Positions 1 through 6,031 of a stretch of 13,736 nt of DNA are shown piece after piece; the stretch's first letter is position 1; each line of letters starts with the position of its first letter. This DNA is from Spirochaetaceae bacterium (GTDB taxonomy: Bacteria; Spirochaetota; Spirochaetia; SZUA-6; Fen-1364): contig PMZS01000282.1 in assembly GCA_003170115.1 (NCBI GenBank), positions 33,766-47,501 on the forward strand, given 5' to 3'. A program made the position numbers and the translations under genes. Below the pieces are notes generated by a model that saw only the letters and a program-made list of their open reading frames with translations, was not told the origin of the DNA and ran no database searches.

Positions 1-1
1 C

Positions 2-805
2 CTCCTCGCCGCCTGCCGCCGGGCTGCGGGCCGCCTGAGCGCGCGCGCGCGGTCGGGACTCGCCGATCTTCTTGCCTGCATGGAGGAGCTCACCACGCGC
101 GTGCCGGAAATTCCGCTCGCCGAGCTGGCACGCGTGCTCCTCTCACGCACGGGGCTCTACGAGATGTACAGGACGAGGGACCGCTCGGAGGACACGGCAA
201 AGACCGCGAACCTGGAGGAGATGGTGAGCGACATGGCCAACTACGGCTCGGGGGCCGCCGCCCTGACGGAGTTCCTTGAAAGCGTCGCCCTGGCCAGTCC
301 GCTGGACGCGGCCGACGCCGACGAGGGCGCCCCCGTGACCCTTATTACCGTGCACAACACCAAGGGGCTGGAGTTCGACCGGGTTGTCATTACGGGACTC
401 GAGGAAGGAATCTTCCCGCACTCGTCCAGCTCGGGGAACCCCGAGGACGTGGAGGAAGAACGGCGGCTGTTCTACGTCGGCGCCACCCGGGCCCGGCAGC
501 AGCTCGTGATGACCTGGTGCCTGAGCCGGAGGCTTTTCGGCCGCACGACCGAGATGTCCCCGTCCCGGTTCCTCGAGGAGGTGCCCGAGGGCATGGTGCG
601 GAAAACCGGCAGGGACGGCTTGGCAGCAGGGGATGAACAGTTTCCCGTGGGCTCCGGAGTCTACCACGACGAGTACGGCACCGGCGTGGTGGAGAAGACA
701 TGGTATAATGACGGCACCCAGCTGGTGCAGGTGAGATTTCAGTCGGGTCGGGTGGGGAAATTCCTCCCGAAATACGCACGGCTGGAACGGGTGGATTTTT
801 CCTGA
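2..805 (+). CDS. uvrD: UvrD/PcrA-family superfamily 1 DNA helicase, C-terminal part (5' truncated by window)
   Basis: The frame is open from the first bases, so the start lies upstream; only the last ~267 codons are present. Helicase motif V is seen around nt 335-380 (VTLITVHNTKGLEFD) and motif VI around nt 455-500 (EERRLFYVGATRAR), the pair that contacts ATP and ssDNA in superfamily 1A helicases. The last ~50 residues (VYHDEYGTGVV...VQVRFQSG) look like the Tudor-like tail of UvrD/PcrA, which in other bacteria contacts RNA polymerase. Known family role: 3'-5' unwinding in nucleotide excision repair, mismatch repair and removal of stalled polymerase. The stop overlaps the folE2 start by one base (TGATG at 803-807), so the two are translationally coupled. 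Family assignment is firm. The choice between UvrD, PcrA and Rep rests on the tail and is less certain. Confidence 0.93.
   Translation, partial: LLAACRRAAGRLSARARSGLADLLACMEELTTRVPEIPLAELARVLLSRTGLYEMYRTRDRSEDTAKTANLEEMVSDMANYGSGAAALTEFLESVALASPLDAADADEGAPVTLITVHNTKGLEFDRVVITGLEEGIFPHSSSSGNPEDVEEERRLFYVGATRARQQLVMTWCLSRRLFGRTTEMSPSRFLEEVPEGMVRKTGRDGLAAGDEQFPVGSGVYHDEYGTGVVEKTWYNDGTQLVQVRFQSGRVGKFLPKYARLERVDFS
701..709 (+). promoter_or_regulatory. Possible extended -10 promoter inside uvrD, ahead of folE2
   Basis: TGGTATAAT is a perfect TGn-TATAAT extended -10 element about 100 bp upstream of folE2, in a G+C-rich coding region. It encodes Trp-Tyr-Asn with the A+T-ending codons TAT and AAT. 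No good -35 hexamer lies 16-18 bp upstream. It could give folE2 and the following genes transcription independent of the helicase, but it may be chance. Confidence 0.25.
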
Positions 806-1602
806 TGAAGACGAACAGGCATCTGATGAAGGACGTCCAGGGGAGCCAGGACTTCCGCAATGTTCCCATCCAGAAGGTGGGAATTCGCAATATCAGCTAT
901 CCCATCACCGTCCGGGACAAGAGCCGCGAGACACAGCAGACCGTGGCGAACGTGAGCCTCTCGGTGAATCTTCCCCACACCAACCGGGGCACCCACATGA
1001 GCAGGTTTGTCGAGGTGCTGGACCGGTTCAAGGACGAGGTGAGCTACCAGAGCCTCGACCTCATTCTCATCGAGATCAAGAAGGCATTGATGGCGGAGGA
1101 GTCCCATATCGAGCTCGCCTTCCCCTTTTTCCTGAGGAAGAAGGCGCCCGTCTCGGGCCTGGAATCGCTCATGTCCTACGAATGCGTGATCGAGGCAACC
1201 TACGTGAACCACCTGGAGATCGCCACCCGCGTCGAGGTTCCGGTGCACACCCTCTGCCCCTGCTCGAAGGAAATCTCGGATTTCTCCGCGCATAACCAGC
1301 GGGGAACGGTGTCCATCACGGTGGGGATGACAAAGTTCATCTGGATCGAGGACCTCATCCAGATCGCGGAGGACTCGGGCTCGAGCCCCGTGTATGCCCT
1401 CCTGAAAAGGGAGGACGAGAAGCACATCACCGAGCGCGCCTACGAGAACCCCCGGTTCGTGGAAGACATCGTGCGGGAGGTCGCCCTGCGCCTGCAGTCG
1501 CTCCCCGGTCTTCGCTACCAGGTGATCGAGGCGGAGAACTTCGAGTCGATCCACAACCACAGCGCCTACGCGGTCATCGCGAAGAGGGCGGATGCTGGAT
1601 AG
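805..1602 (+). CDS. folE2: GTP cyclohydrolase FolE2 (type IB)
   Basis: This 265-residue protein matches the FolE2/MptA-type GTP cyclohydrolase family in length and motifs. The enzyme converts GTP to 7,8-dihydroneopterin triphosphate, the first step of tetrahydrofolate synthesis (and of queuosine in some bacteria), in the cytoplasm. Diagnostic segments are the N-terminal DVQGSQDFRNVPIQKVGI, the cysteine-containing HTLCPCSKEISDFSAHNQRG (residues ~148-167, with Cys151 and Cys153 near the metal and active site), and the acidic NPRFVEDIVREVA (~215-227). In characterised members FolE2 works with metals other than zinc and can replace zinc-dependent FolE1 under zinc shortage. The start overlaps the uvrD stop by one base and the 3' end overlaps the next gene by 11 bases. 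No Zur-like site is evident because the upstream DNA is coding. No other folate gene is in the window. Confidence 0.94.
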   Translation: MKTNRHLMKDVQGSQDFRNVPIQKVGIRNISYPITVRDKSRETQQTVANVSLSVNLPHTNRGTHMSRFVEVLDRFKDEVSYQSLDLILIEIKKALMAEESHIELAFPFFLRKKAPVSGLESLMSYECVIEATYVNHLEIATRVEVPVHTLCPCSKEISDFSAHNQRGTVSITVGMTKFIWIEDLIQIAEDSGSSPVYALLKREDEKHITERAYENPRFVEDIVREVALRLQSLPGLRYQVIEAENFESIHNHSAYAVIAKRADAG

Positions 1603-2410
1603 GCAGCTCCTGCGGGGAATCCCCCGGATCCGCAGGGCCCGGGGTTTCCGGCTCTACGACATGCAGGGCAGGCGGTACCTCGATCTCTTCCGTGACGGAG
1701 CGCTCCTCGGCCACCGCGATTCGGGCTCGCTGACGGCCATGAAATCCGCGCTCTCCCAGGGGCTCGCGGCAGCCCTCCCGTCGGTCTGGGAGAAGCGTCT
1801 TCTCACCGCGCTTGCGCGGTCCTTTCCCCGGCATCCCGAGATTCGGCTGTACGTCTCGAAGGACCGGGCCCTTGACGCGGCATGCCGCTGCCTGGGAGGC
1901 GGCCCGCTCGTGATCCACGATCCGGCGCTGGACGGAGACGCCGCCGGCAGGGTGCCGGCGGGGTTCTGGAGGCCGTTCCTCCCTCCCGACGAGGGCGCCA
2001 GGGTTCTGCTGCCGTTGATGCCGGTGAAGGTTGGCGAGGCGCCCGCGCCCGCGTGCTTTGCCGGAGAAGTGCCACGCACGGTCCCTGTCTCCGACATCAT
2101 TCCCGCATTCATTCTCGCCGGCGCCGTCCGCGGCTTCGCCTCGCTCTCACGATCGATTGACACCGGGTGTCCGCTTTCGAATCCCGACCTCGACAAGGCA
2201 CTCGATGCCGCGCCGGGCTGGGCCCGCGTGGGCCCCTACGTGCGGGCCGTGTTCCCGGAGGCCGAATACCCGAAGGTTCACGCGGAGTTCCTGCACGCGG
2301 GTGTCCTTCTGCACCCCGGCTATCCCGGACCGAGCGTGCTTCCCGGGGATTGCTCCCCCGGTGAGACCCGTCTCCTTGCCGGTCTTTTCACTCGTATTCC
2401 TGGAGGCTGA
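1592..2410 (+). CDS. Shortened class III aminotransferase-like protein, probably not a PLP enzyme
   Basis: This 272-residue protein begins like a class III (glutamate-1-semialdehyde or ornithine type) aminotransferase: GFRLYDMQGRRYLDLF...LLGH at residues ~18-41. It also ends like one: AEFLHAGVLLHPGYPGPSVL, then ..SPGETRLLAGLF (~231-266). The family is normally ~400-450 residues. Here the middle, which should carry the large PLP-binding domain, is compressed to ~130 residues, and I see neither the usual D-E-V/F...G cofactor motif nor a clear Schiff-base lysine. The reading frame is intact, ordinary in base composition, and starts inside folE2 (11-bp overlap) behind AAGAGGG, so it looks like a maintained gene and not a decaying one. 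The function is unknown. It may be a non-catalytic or structural derivative of the aminotransferase fold. Confidence 0.6.
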   Translation: MLDRQLLRGIPRIRRARGFRLYDMQGRRYLDLFRDGALLGHRDSGSLTAMKSALSQGLAAALPSVWEKRLLTALARSFPRHPEIRLYVSKDRALDAACRCLGGGPLVIHDPALDGDAAGRVPAGFWRPFLPPDEGARVLLPLMPVKVGEAPAPACFAGEVPRTVPVSDIIPAFILAGAVRGFASLSRSIDTGCPLSNPDLDKALDAAPGWARVGPYVRAVFPEAEYPKVHAEFLHAGVLLHPGYPGPSVLPGDCSPGETRLLAGLFTRIPGG

Positions 2411-2412
2411 CT

Positions 2413-2712
2413 ATGGGAATCGCCACTTTCGCGCAGGACGCGTCGCACCTCGCCCTCGGGGCATTCGCAACATTCTGCGCGATCCTCCTCTGGTCGCGCA
2501 CGCGGGACCTTGCCTGGACCTTCGTCATCATCGCCGCGATCCTGTCCTATGCGGACATCGTGCTGGCGACCCTCCGCGGCTTCGGCATCCTCGGCGAGGA
2601 CCTGCTGAACTACCGGGGGGTGCCGGTCCTCCAGATCGCCCTCGCGGACCTTCCGCTCCTCTTCTCGGGACTCGGGTTCGTGATCGCCGCGACGAGAAAG
2701 AGAGTGCCCTGA
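2413..2712 (+). CDS. Small three-helix membrane protein of unknown function
   Basis: This 99-residue hydrophobic protein has three likely membrane helices, at about residues 12-27, 33-53 and 72-93. A short charged loop (WSRTRDLAW, ~27-35) separates the first two and a basic end (RKR) closes the protein. There is no cleavable signal peptide with a processing site. The start is set by GGAGG at 2402-2406, six bases before the ATG and inside the stop region of the previous gene, so translation is coupled. The next gene begins two bases after its stop. I do not recognise a named family. Its place between the aminotransferase-like gene and the NagB/PIG-L fusion makes it a member of that operon, but gives no specific role. 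Confidence 0.75.
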   Translation: MGIATFAQDASHLALGAFATFCAILLWSRTRDLAWTFVIIAAILSYADIVLATLRGFGILGEDLLNYRGVPVLQIALADLPLLFSGLGFVIAATRKRVP

Positions 2713-2714
2713 GC

Positions 2715-4199
2715 ATGGCTCAAATCCGTGTCATCCCCGCCCGTGACGAGGCGAACATCGAGCAGAAGCTCGTGACGCTGCTCCTGGCCGCGGTCCAGGA
2801 GAAGCCCGACCTCATCATCTCCGTCTTTGCCGGCACTCCGGCGTTCGGCGCGTACCGCCTCCTCGTGGAGCGGGCGCACTCCGAGCTCGTGGATTTCTCC
2901 CGTGTCAGGTTCGTGGTCTTCGACGAGCTTCTCACACCTTCGGGCGGGGCGCGGTTCCGCGCGGTCCTCGACGAACGGCTTTTCATTCCGCTGGCCATCC
3001 CGCCGGAGAATGTCGTTGCCTTCCTGTCTTCCGGTGACCGCGCGGCGGAGACGGCCCGGATCTCCAGCTTCCTCGCGGTTTCGGGAATCGACATCGCGCT
3101 CCTCTCCGTGGATTCGCGCGGCCACATCGGGTTCCACGTCACCGGTTCGGACCTCGACTCCGTAGCCGGCATTGTGCGGGTGGAAAACTCTCCCCGGTGG
3201 GAGGCGCGCGAGGCGTTTTCACTCGGCCTCGCGGACCTCGCGAGGGCGACGCGGATCCTCCTGTTTGCCGCCGGGCGCAACCTCGCTGAGATCGTCCAGC
3301 GCCTCACGGAAGGGACCTTCGACCCCTCGGTACCCATCTCGGTCCTGCAGCGGCACGGGAACGTGATCCTTATCGCCGACGCGGGTGCCTCCTCGCGCAT
3401 CGCGCGAGAGGAGAGAATCCACGGGTTCTACTCCGGTTTTTTCATCGTGGATGCGCGGTCGGCTCCCACGGGCCGGCGCGTTCTTGTCGTGTCTCCCCAT
3501 CCCGACGATGCGCCGATCAGCGTCGGGGGGGCGATGGCGATGCTCAGCGGCGCGAACCGGCTGGTGACCGCGGTCATGACCACCGGTCACCGTTCCTTCA
3601 TCTACGGCACGCAGAGGGGGGAGCGGATTGCCATCCGCGAAGCGGAGGCGGTGAAGGAGTCGCGCTTTCTCGGCGCGGAGCCCCGGTTCCTGCGCCTGCC
3701 CTTCTACGACAGCAACTACGAAGTGACGGAGCGTGACCTGGAAATTTTCATCACGCTTCTGAAGGAGATAGATCCCGACTGGGTCTTCCTGCCGCATCCC
3801 AAGGACAGCCATCCCGCGCACGCGGCCAGTCGGGCCGTGGTGGTCGAATGCCTGCGGCGCACTCTGGCGGGAACGAGGAAGGTCGTGGAACTGTGGAACT
3901 ACGAGGGGCCCTGGGCATTGTTCAACAGGGGGGATTTCAACGCCATCGTCACCGTGCCGCGCCTGGCGTTCGAACGGAAGCTGCAGGCGATCCGGGCGCA
4001 CGAGTCGCAGGTTGCCCGCACGCCCTACGACGTGGCCGCCGATTCCCTGGCGCGGCTGCGCTCCGCGCTGGTGCCGGAATCAGAGCTCGCCGGGTTCGGG
4101 GCCCGGCCGCCCCGGTTGGACGCCTGGCTCGAGCTGTTCTGGCGGGAATCGGCGCGCGGCGAGCTGGCGGGACGTGCCGAGCTGCCGGCGCAGGGATGA
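2715..4199 (+). CDS. NagB-like (glucosamine-6-phosphate isomerase fold) / PIG-L (LmbE) deacetylase fusion
   Basis: This is a 494-residue two-domain protein. Residues ~1-245 follow glucosamine-6-phosphate deaminase: VFAGTPAFGAYRLL (~37-50), the VVFDELLTP segment (67-75) and RGHIGF (135-140). Residues ~253-480 are a PIG-L/LmbE N-acetylglucosaminyl-type deacetylase: VVSPHPDDAP (258-267), with the His-Pro-Asp-Asp zinc and catalytic motif, and HPKDSHPAHAA (361-371), with the third zinc-ligand histidine. The PIG-L site appears intact. In the NagB half, the Asp of the FDE motif and the His of GHI remain. The positions matching E. coli Asp141 and Glu148 read Arg135 and Val142, and the phosphate-binding lysine motif (GSQKA) reads GRNLA, so deamination is doubtful. 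Similar fusions are known in Bacteroidetes. The substrate is probably an N-acetylated amino sugar. The start ATG follows the previous stop by two bases. Confidence 0.85.
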   Translation: MAQIRVIPARDEANIEQKLVTLLLAAVQEKPDLIISVFAGTPAFGAYRLLVERAHSELVDFSRVRFVVFDELLTPSGGARFRAVLDERLFIPLAIPPENVVAFLSSGDRAAETARISSFLAVSGIDIALLSVDSRGHIGFHVTGSDLDSVAGIVRVENSPRWEAREAFSLGLADLARATRILLFAAGRNLAEIVQRLTEGTFDPSVPISVLQRHGNVILIADAGASSRIAREERIHGFYSGFFIVDARSAPTGRRVLVVSPHPDDAPISVGGAMAMLSGANRLVTAVMTTGHRSFIYGTQRGERIAIREAEAVKESRFLGAEPRFLRLPFYDSNYEVTERDLEIFITLLKEIDPDWVFLPHPKDSHPAHAASRAVVVECLRRTLAGTRKVVELWNYEGPWALFNRGDFNAIVTVPRLAFERKLQAIRAHESQVARTPYDVAADSLARLRSALVPESELAGFGARPPRLDAWLELFWRESARGELAGRAELPAQG

Positions 4200-4202
4200 A
4201 GG

Positions 4203-4350
4203 CCGCCGTTTCGCGTCGCCGGGAATAAAAGCCGCCGCTGCGCGTCGCCGGGAATAAAGGCCGCCGCTGGCGCGTCGCCGGGAATAAAGGCCGCCGCTGG
4301 CGCGTCGCCGGGAATAAAGGCCGCCGCTGGCGCGTCGCCGGGAATGAAGA
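4203..4350. repeat. Tandem array, five copies of a 30-bp G+C-rich unit
   Basis: The unit has a G+C-rich stretch (starting CCGCCGCTGG) followed by a purine/A-rich tail (GGGAATAAAGG). Copies lie at 4203-4231 (29 bp, most diverged), 4232-4260 (29 bp), 4261-4290, 4291-4320 (these two identical, 30 bp) and 4321-4350. In the last, the first 24 bases match and the tail changes to GAATGAAGA, which begins the terminator stem. The three bases overlapping the upstream stop codon, and those beyond it (GGGATGAAGG), resemble the tail, so the array starts at the end of the deacetylase gene. The gradient from diverged to identical copies suggests growth by slippage or unequal exchange. It lies between convergent genes and is probably non-coding. 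Confidence 0.93.
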
Positions 4351-4376
4351 AGCCCGGCCGGGCCGGGCTTCTTCAT
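4344..4376. terminator. Perfect inverted repeat, bidirectional terminator
   Basis: The arms are 16 bp, ATGAAGAAGCCCGGCC and its exact complement, around a single central G. The purine run at the base of one arm becomes a pyrimidine run (CTTCTTCAT) in the other, in either direction. No long T tract follows. The hairpin sits between the stops of the convergent deacetylase fusion (4199) and ferredoxin (4392), where a shared terminator is expected. Confidence 0.8.
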
Positions 4377-4391
4377 CGAAGCGCGTTCCTG

Positions 4392-4577
4392 CTACTCGAT
4401 GATGATCGCTTCCGCCGGGCAGTCGCTCACCGAGTCCCGCACGGCCTTTTCCAGATTGGGCGGCACCTCGGGGGTGATGACCTCAGCGGTGTCCTTTCCC
4501 ATCTTGAAGACCTGGGGCACGCCGTCCGTGCACAACCCGCAGGCCGTGCAGAGGTCCGGGTCTATCCTCACCTTCAT
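4392..4577 (-). CDS. Small single-cluster [4Fe-4S] ferredoxin
   Basis: This 61-residue protein has cysteines at 10, 13 and 16 (LCTACGLC) and at 53 followed by proline (SDCPAEAI). This is the C-x2-C-x2-C...CP pattern of monocluster bacterial ferredoxins, which shuttle low-potential electrons in the cytoplasm. The highly acidic composition fits. The start is chosen at 4577 because AGGAAGGAG (minus strand, 4592-4584) lies six bases ahead. Upstream in-frame codons have no comparable site and would add residues not expected in the family. A good minus-strand promoter lies at 4636-4664. No partner oxidoreductase is in the window, so the redox partner is unknown. It converges on the NagB/PIG-L gene through the shared hairpin. 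Confidence 0.93.
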   Translation of the reverse strand: MKVRIDPDLCTACGLCTDGVPQVFKMGKDTAEVITPEVPPNLEKAVRDSVSDCPAEAIIIE

Positions 4578-4635
4578 CGCTGGCTCCTTCCTGATGTGAT
4601 TGCCCGCTGTTCCGCCGTGGGCTGCGGGCCTCATG

Positions 4636-4664
4636 ACCATACTCGAAATCGCGCCCCTTTTCAA
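4636..4664 (-). promoter_or_regulatory. Sigma-70-type promoter for the ferredoxin gene
   Basis: On the minus strand TTGAAA (4664-4659) and TATGGT (4641-4636) are separated by 17 bp. The predicted transcript start is about 50 bases before the ferredoxin ATG. It is placed back to back with the plus-strand promoter at 4706-4733. Confidence 0.65.
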
Positions 4665-4705
4665 TACGAAGTGGCGGCCGAATATCATCTCCGTTGACCG
4701 CGAAC

Positions 4706-4733
4706 TTGACAGACCCCACGAATTCGCTATCCT
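4706..4733 (+). promoter_or_regulatory. Sigma-70-type promoter for the small membrane protein gene
   Basis: TTGACA at 4706-4711 and TATCCT at 4728-4733 have a 16-bp spacer. The start codon at 4769 lies about 35 bases downstream, and ACCGGAGG falls between. The stretch 4578-4768 holds only these two divergent promoters and leaders. Confidence 0.7.
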
Positions 4734-4768
4734 TTGCGCAGGAAACGATTCCTTACCGGAGGCTTCGC

Positions 4769-5026
4769 ATGATCGCTCTCACTATCGGCGTCATTCTCAT
4801 CCTCTTCGCGGTCTACTCTGTCCTTCCCGTGTCATGGAGCCTGCAGTGGTGGCCCGAGGTCATCCAGTTCCTCAAGGGGGGAGTCCCCATTCTCGCGGTC
4901 TTCATCGGGCTGATTGCTTTCTTCGTGGGCGTGGCGGATATCAAGGACAAGATGGAGGCGAAGAAGGAGGAGGCGGAGGAGAAGGAAGAGGCGAAGAAGG
5001 CGGAACCGGGCGCCGGGACCACTTGA
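4769..5026 (+). CDS. Small membrane protein with charged Lys/Glu tail
   Basis: This 85-residue protein has two predicted membrane helices, at about residues 2-20 and 38-56. A Trp-rich connecting segment (SLQWWPE) lies between them. A C-terminal tail (IKDKMEAKKEEAEEKEEAKK) is almost wholly Lys, Glu and Ala and may be helical or coiled-coil. The start is fixed by ACCGGAGG at 4755-4762, six bases before the ATG, and by a promoter at 4706-4733. From memory it resembles short membrane proteins annotated as hypothetical in spirochaetes. I cannot name a family. Its TGA stop lies inside the TTGACA of the downstream rplM promoter candidate, so the two units abut with no spare DNA. The function is unknown. 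The tail probably faces the cytoplasm by the positive-inside rule, though the evidence is weak. Confidence 0.8.
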   Translation: MIALTIGVILILFAVYSVLPVSWSLQWWPEVIQFLKGGVPILAVFIGLIAFFVGVADIKDKMEAKKEEAEEKEEAKKAEPGAGTT

Positions 5027-5050
5027 CATTCCCCCGCCGGTATGTAAATT
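5023..5050 (+). promoter_or_regulatory. Promoter candidate for rplM-rpsI
   Basis: TTGACA at 5023-5028 overlaps the previous stop codon. TAAATT at 5045-5050 (4 of 6 matches to the -10 consensus) lies after a 16-bp spacer. A 10-bp palindrome, GTAAATTTAC (5044-5053), covers the -10 and could be an operator or chance. The predicted transcript start is near 5057. Confidence 0.55.
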
Positions 5051-5051
5051 T

Positions 5052-5116
5052 ACCCTTCCTGCGGCCGTCGCGCTGCATTTCTTCGCGGTCACTCCTGGTG
5101 ACATTCACGGAAGGGT
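5052..5116 (+). promoter_or_regulatory. Structured leader ahead of rplM, possible autoregulatory element
   Basis: ACCCTTCC (5052-5059) is the exact complement of GGAAGGGT (5109-5116), which contains the only Shine-Dalgarno-like purines before the rplM ATG at 5127. Inside are a 6-bp stem (5060-5065 with 5072-5077, one G-U pair) and a 5-bp stem (GTCAC 5088-5092 with GTGAC 5098-5102). Together these would form a three-way junction that hides the ribosome site. rplM leaders are autoregulatory in other bacteria. Against this, the promoter called at 5023-5050 would start transcription near 5057 and remove most of the left arm. Confidence 0.35.
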
Positions 5117-5126
5117 TGAGAAAACG

Positions 5127-5558
5127 ATGAAAACGATATTCGTGAACCCGGCCGACGTCGAGCACAAGTGGTATCTGGTCGACGCGGAAGGGAAAATCCT
5201 CGGACGCCTGGCCTCGCGCGTCGTGGCCGTTCTCCGGGGCAAGAACAAGCCCGAGTACGCTCCTCACTGGGACATGGGTGATTCGGTGGTCATAATCAAT
5301 GCGGGCAAGATCCGGGTCACCGGCCGCAAACCAGCGCAGAAGATGTATTACCGCCACTCCCGGTACCCTGGAGGGTTCCGCGCGGAGCCTTTTGAAAAGG
5401 TGTTCGCCCGCAAACCGGCCTGGCCGCTGGAGCGTGCCATCGAGGGTATGCTCCCCAAGGGAGCCCTGGGCCGAAAGATCTTCAAGAGACTGAAGGTCTA
5501 TGCCGGGCCCGAGCATCCCCACGCGGCGCAGAAGCCCATCAAGCTCGAGATTTCCTGA
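5127..5558 (+). CDS. rplM: 50S ribosomal protein L13
   Basis: This 143-residue protein has the typical L13 length and landmarks: KWYLVDAEGKILGRLAS near the N-terminus, then VVIINAGKIRVTGRK, KMYYRHSRYPGG, ERAIEGMLPKG and LKVYAGPEHPH. It is an early-assembly protein of the large subunit that binds 23S rRNA. The start at 5127 agrees with family alignments. A G-rich purine stretch GGAAGGG (5109-5115) lies 11 bases before it, somewhat far for a strong ribosome site and possibly masked by the leader fold. It forms the standard two-gene unit with rpsI, with 19 bases between the genes. Confidence 0.98.
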   Translation: MKTIFVNPADVEHKWYLVDAEGKILGRLASRVVAVLRGKNKPEYAPHWDMGDSVVIINAGKIRVTGRKPAQKMYYRHSRYPGGFRAEPFEKVFARKPAWPLERAIEGMLPKGALGRKIFKRLKVYAGPEHPHAAQKPIKLEIS

Positions 5559-5577
5559 AAATACAGAGGAGAACCCA

Positions 5578-5970
5578 TTGGTCAAGAATCTGACGGTCGC
5601 GACCGGTAAGCGCAAGACTTCAATCGCGCGCGTGTTCCTGAGGGACGGCGCGGGAAAGGTGACGGTCAACGGCAAGACGGTGGAGGAATACTTCGCCGGT
5701 CTTCCCACGGCGCAGAACGTGCGCGCTCCCCTGGACGTCACCAGCAGCACGGGGAAGTTTGACGTGCTGATCTCCGTCCGCGGCGGCGGAATCTCCTCGC
5801 AGATCGAAGCCTGCCGGCACGGCATTGCGCGGGCGTTGAATGCGTACGACGCCACCAATCATATCGCGCTTCGCGCGAATGGTTTTCTCACGCGTGACCC
5901 CCGCATGGTGGAGAGGAAGAAGTACGGACAGTCGGGAGCCCGGCGCCGGTTCCAGTTCTCCAAGCGGTAG
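5578..5970 (+). CDS. rpsI: 30S ribosomal protein S9 (TTG start)
   Basis: This 130-residue protein carries the S9 hallmarks: ATGKRKTSIARVFL at the N-terminus, RGGGISSQIEACRHGIARAL in the middle, and the conserved C-terminal GARRRFQFSKR, whose last Lys-Arg reaches the tRNA anticodon region in the P site. The start codon is TTG at 5578, because AGAGGAGA (5565-5572) sits five bases upstream and the family's N-terminus begins right there. No ATG precedes the conserved region in this frame. It is co-transcribed with rplM. A rare start codon on a highly expressed gene is unusual but compensated by the strong ribosome site. Confidence 0.97.
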   Translation: MVKNLTVATGKRKTSIARVFLRDGAGKVTVNGKTVEEYFAGLPTAQNVRAPLDVTSSTGKFDVLISVRGGGISSQIEACRHGIARALNAYDATNHIALRANGFLTRDPRMVERKKYGQSGARRRFQFSKR

Positions 5971-6031
5971 CGAAGACAGCAGGGGCGACGATTCGCCGGA
6001 CATCGCCCCGGACAGTCTGGAAATACTTTCG

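Noticed and set aside
739..1560. Minus-strand open frame opposite folE2
   Set aside because: FolE2 motifs on the plus strand are unambiguous, and the antisense frame has no ribosome site or recognisable motif.
2031..2714. Open frame extending upstream of the NagB/PIG-L gene across the aminotransferase-like and membrane protein genes
   Set aside because: The upstream part is Arg/Pro/Ser-rich, typical of an off-frame reading of G+C-rich DNA. NagB homology starts at the ATG at 2715, right after the preceding stop.
4203..4350. CRISPR array
   Set aside because: The 30-bp units are directly adjacent with no unique spacers, and there are no cas genes.
4080..4376. Minus-strand reading frame with an exact ten-residue repeat (SRRRASGGLY) through the tandem array
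   Set aside because: The repeat in protein follows from the 30-bp unit being a multiple of three. The frame starts in the terminator hairpin, runs antisense into the deacetylase gene and has no ribosome site.
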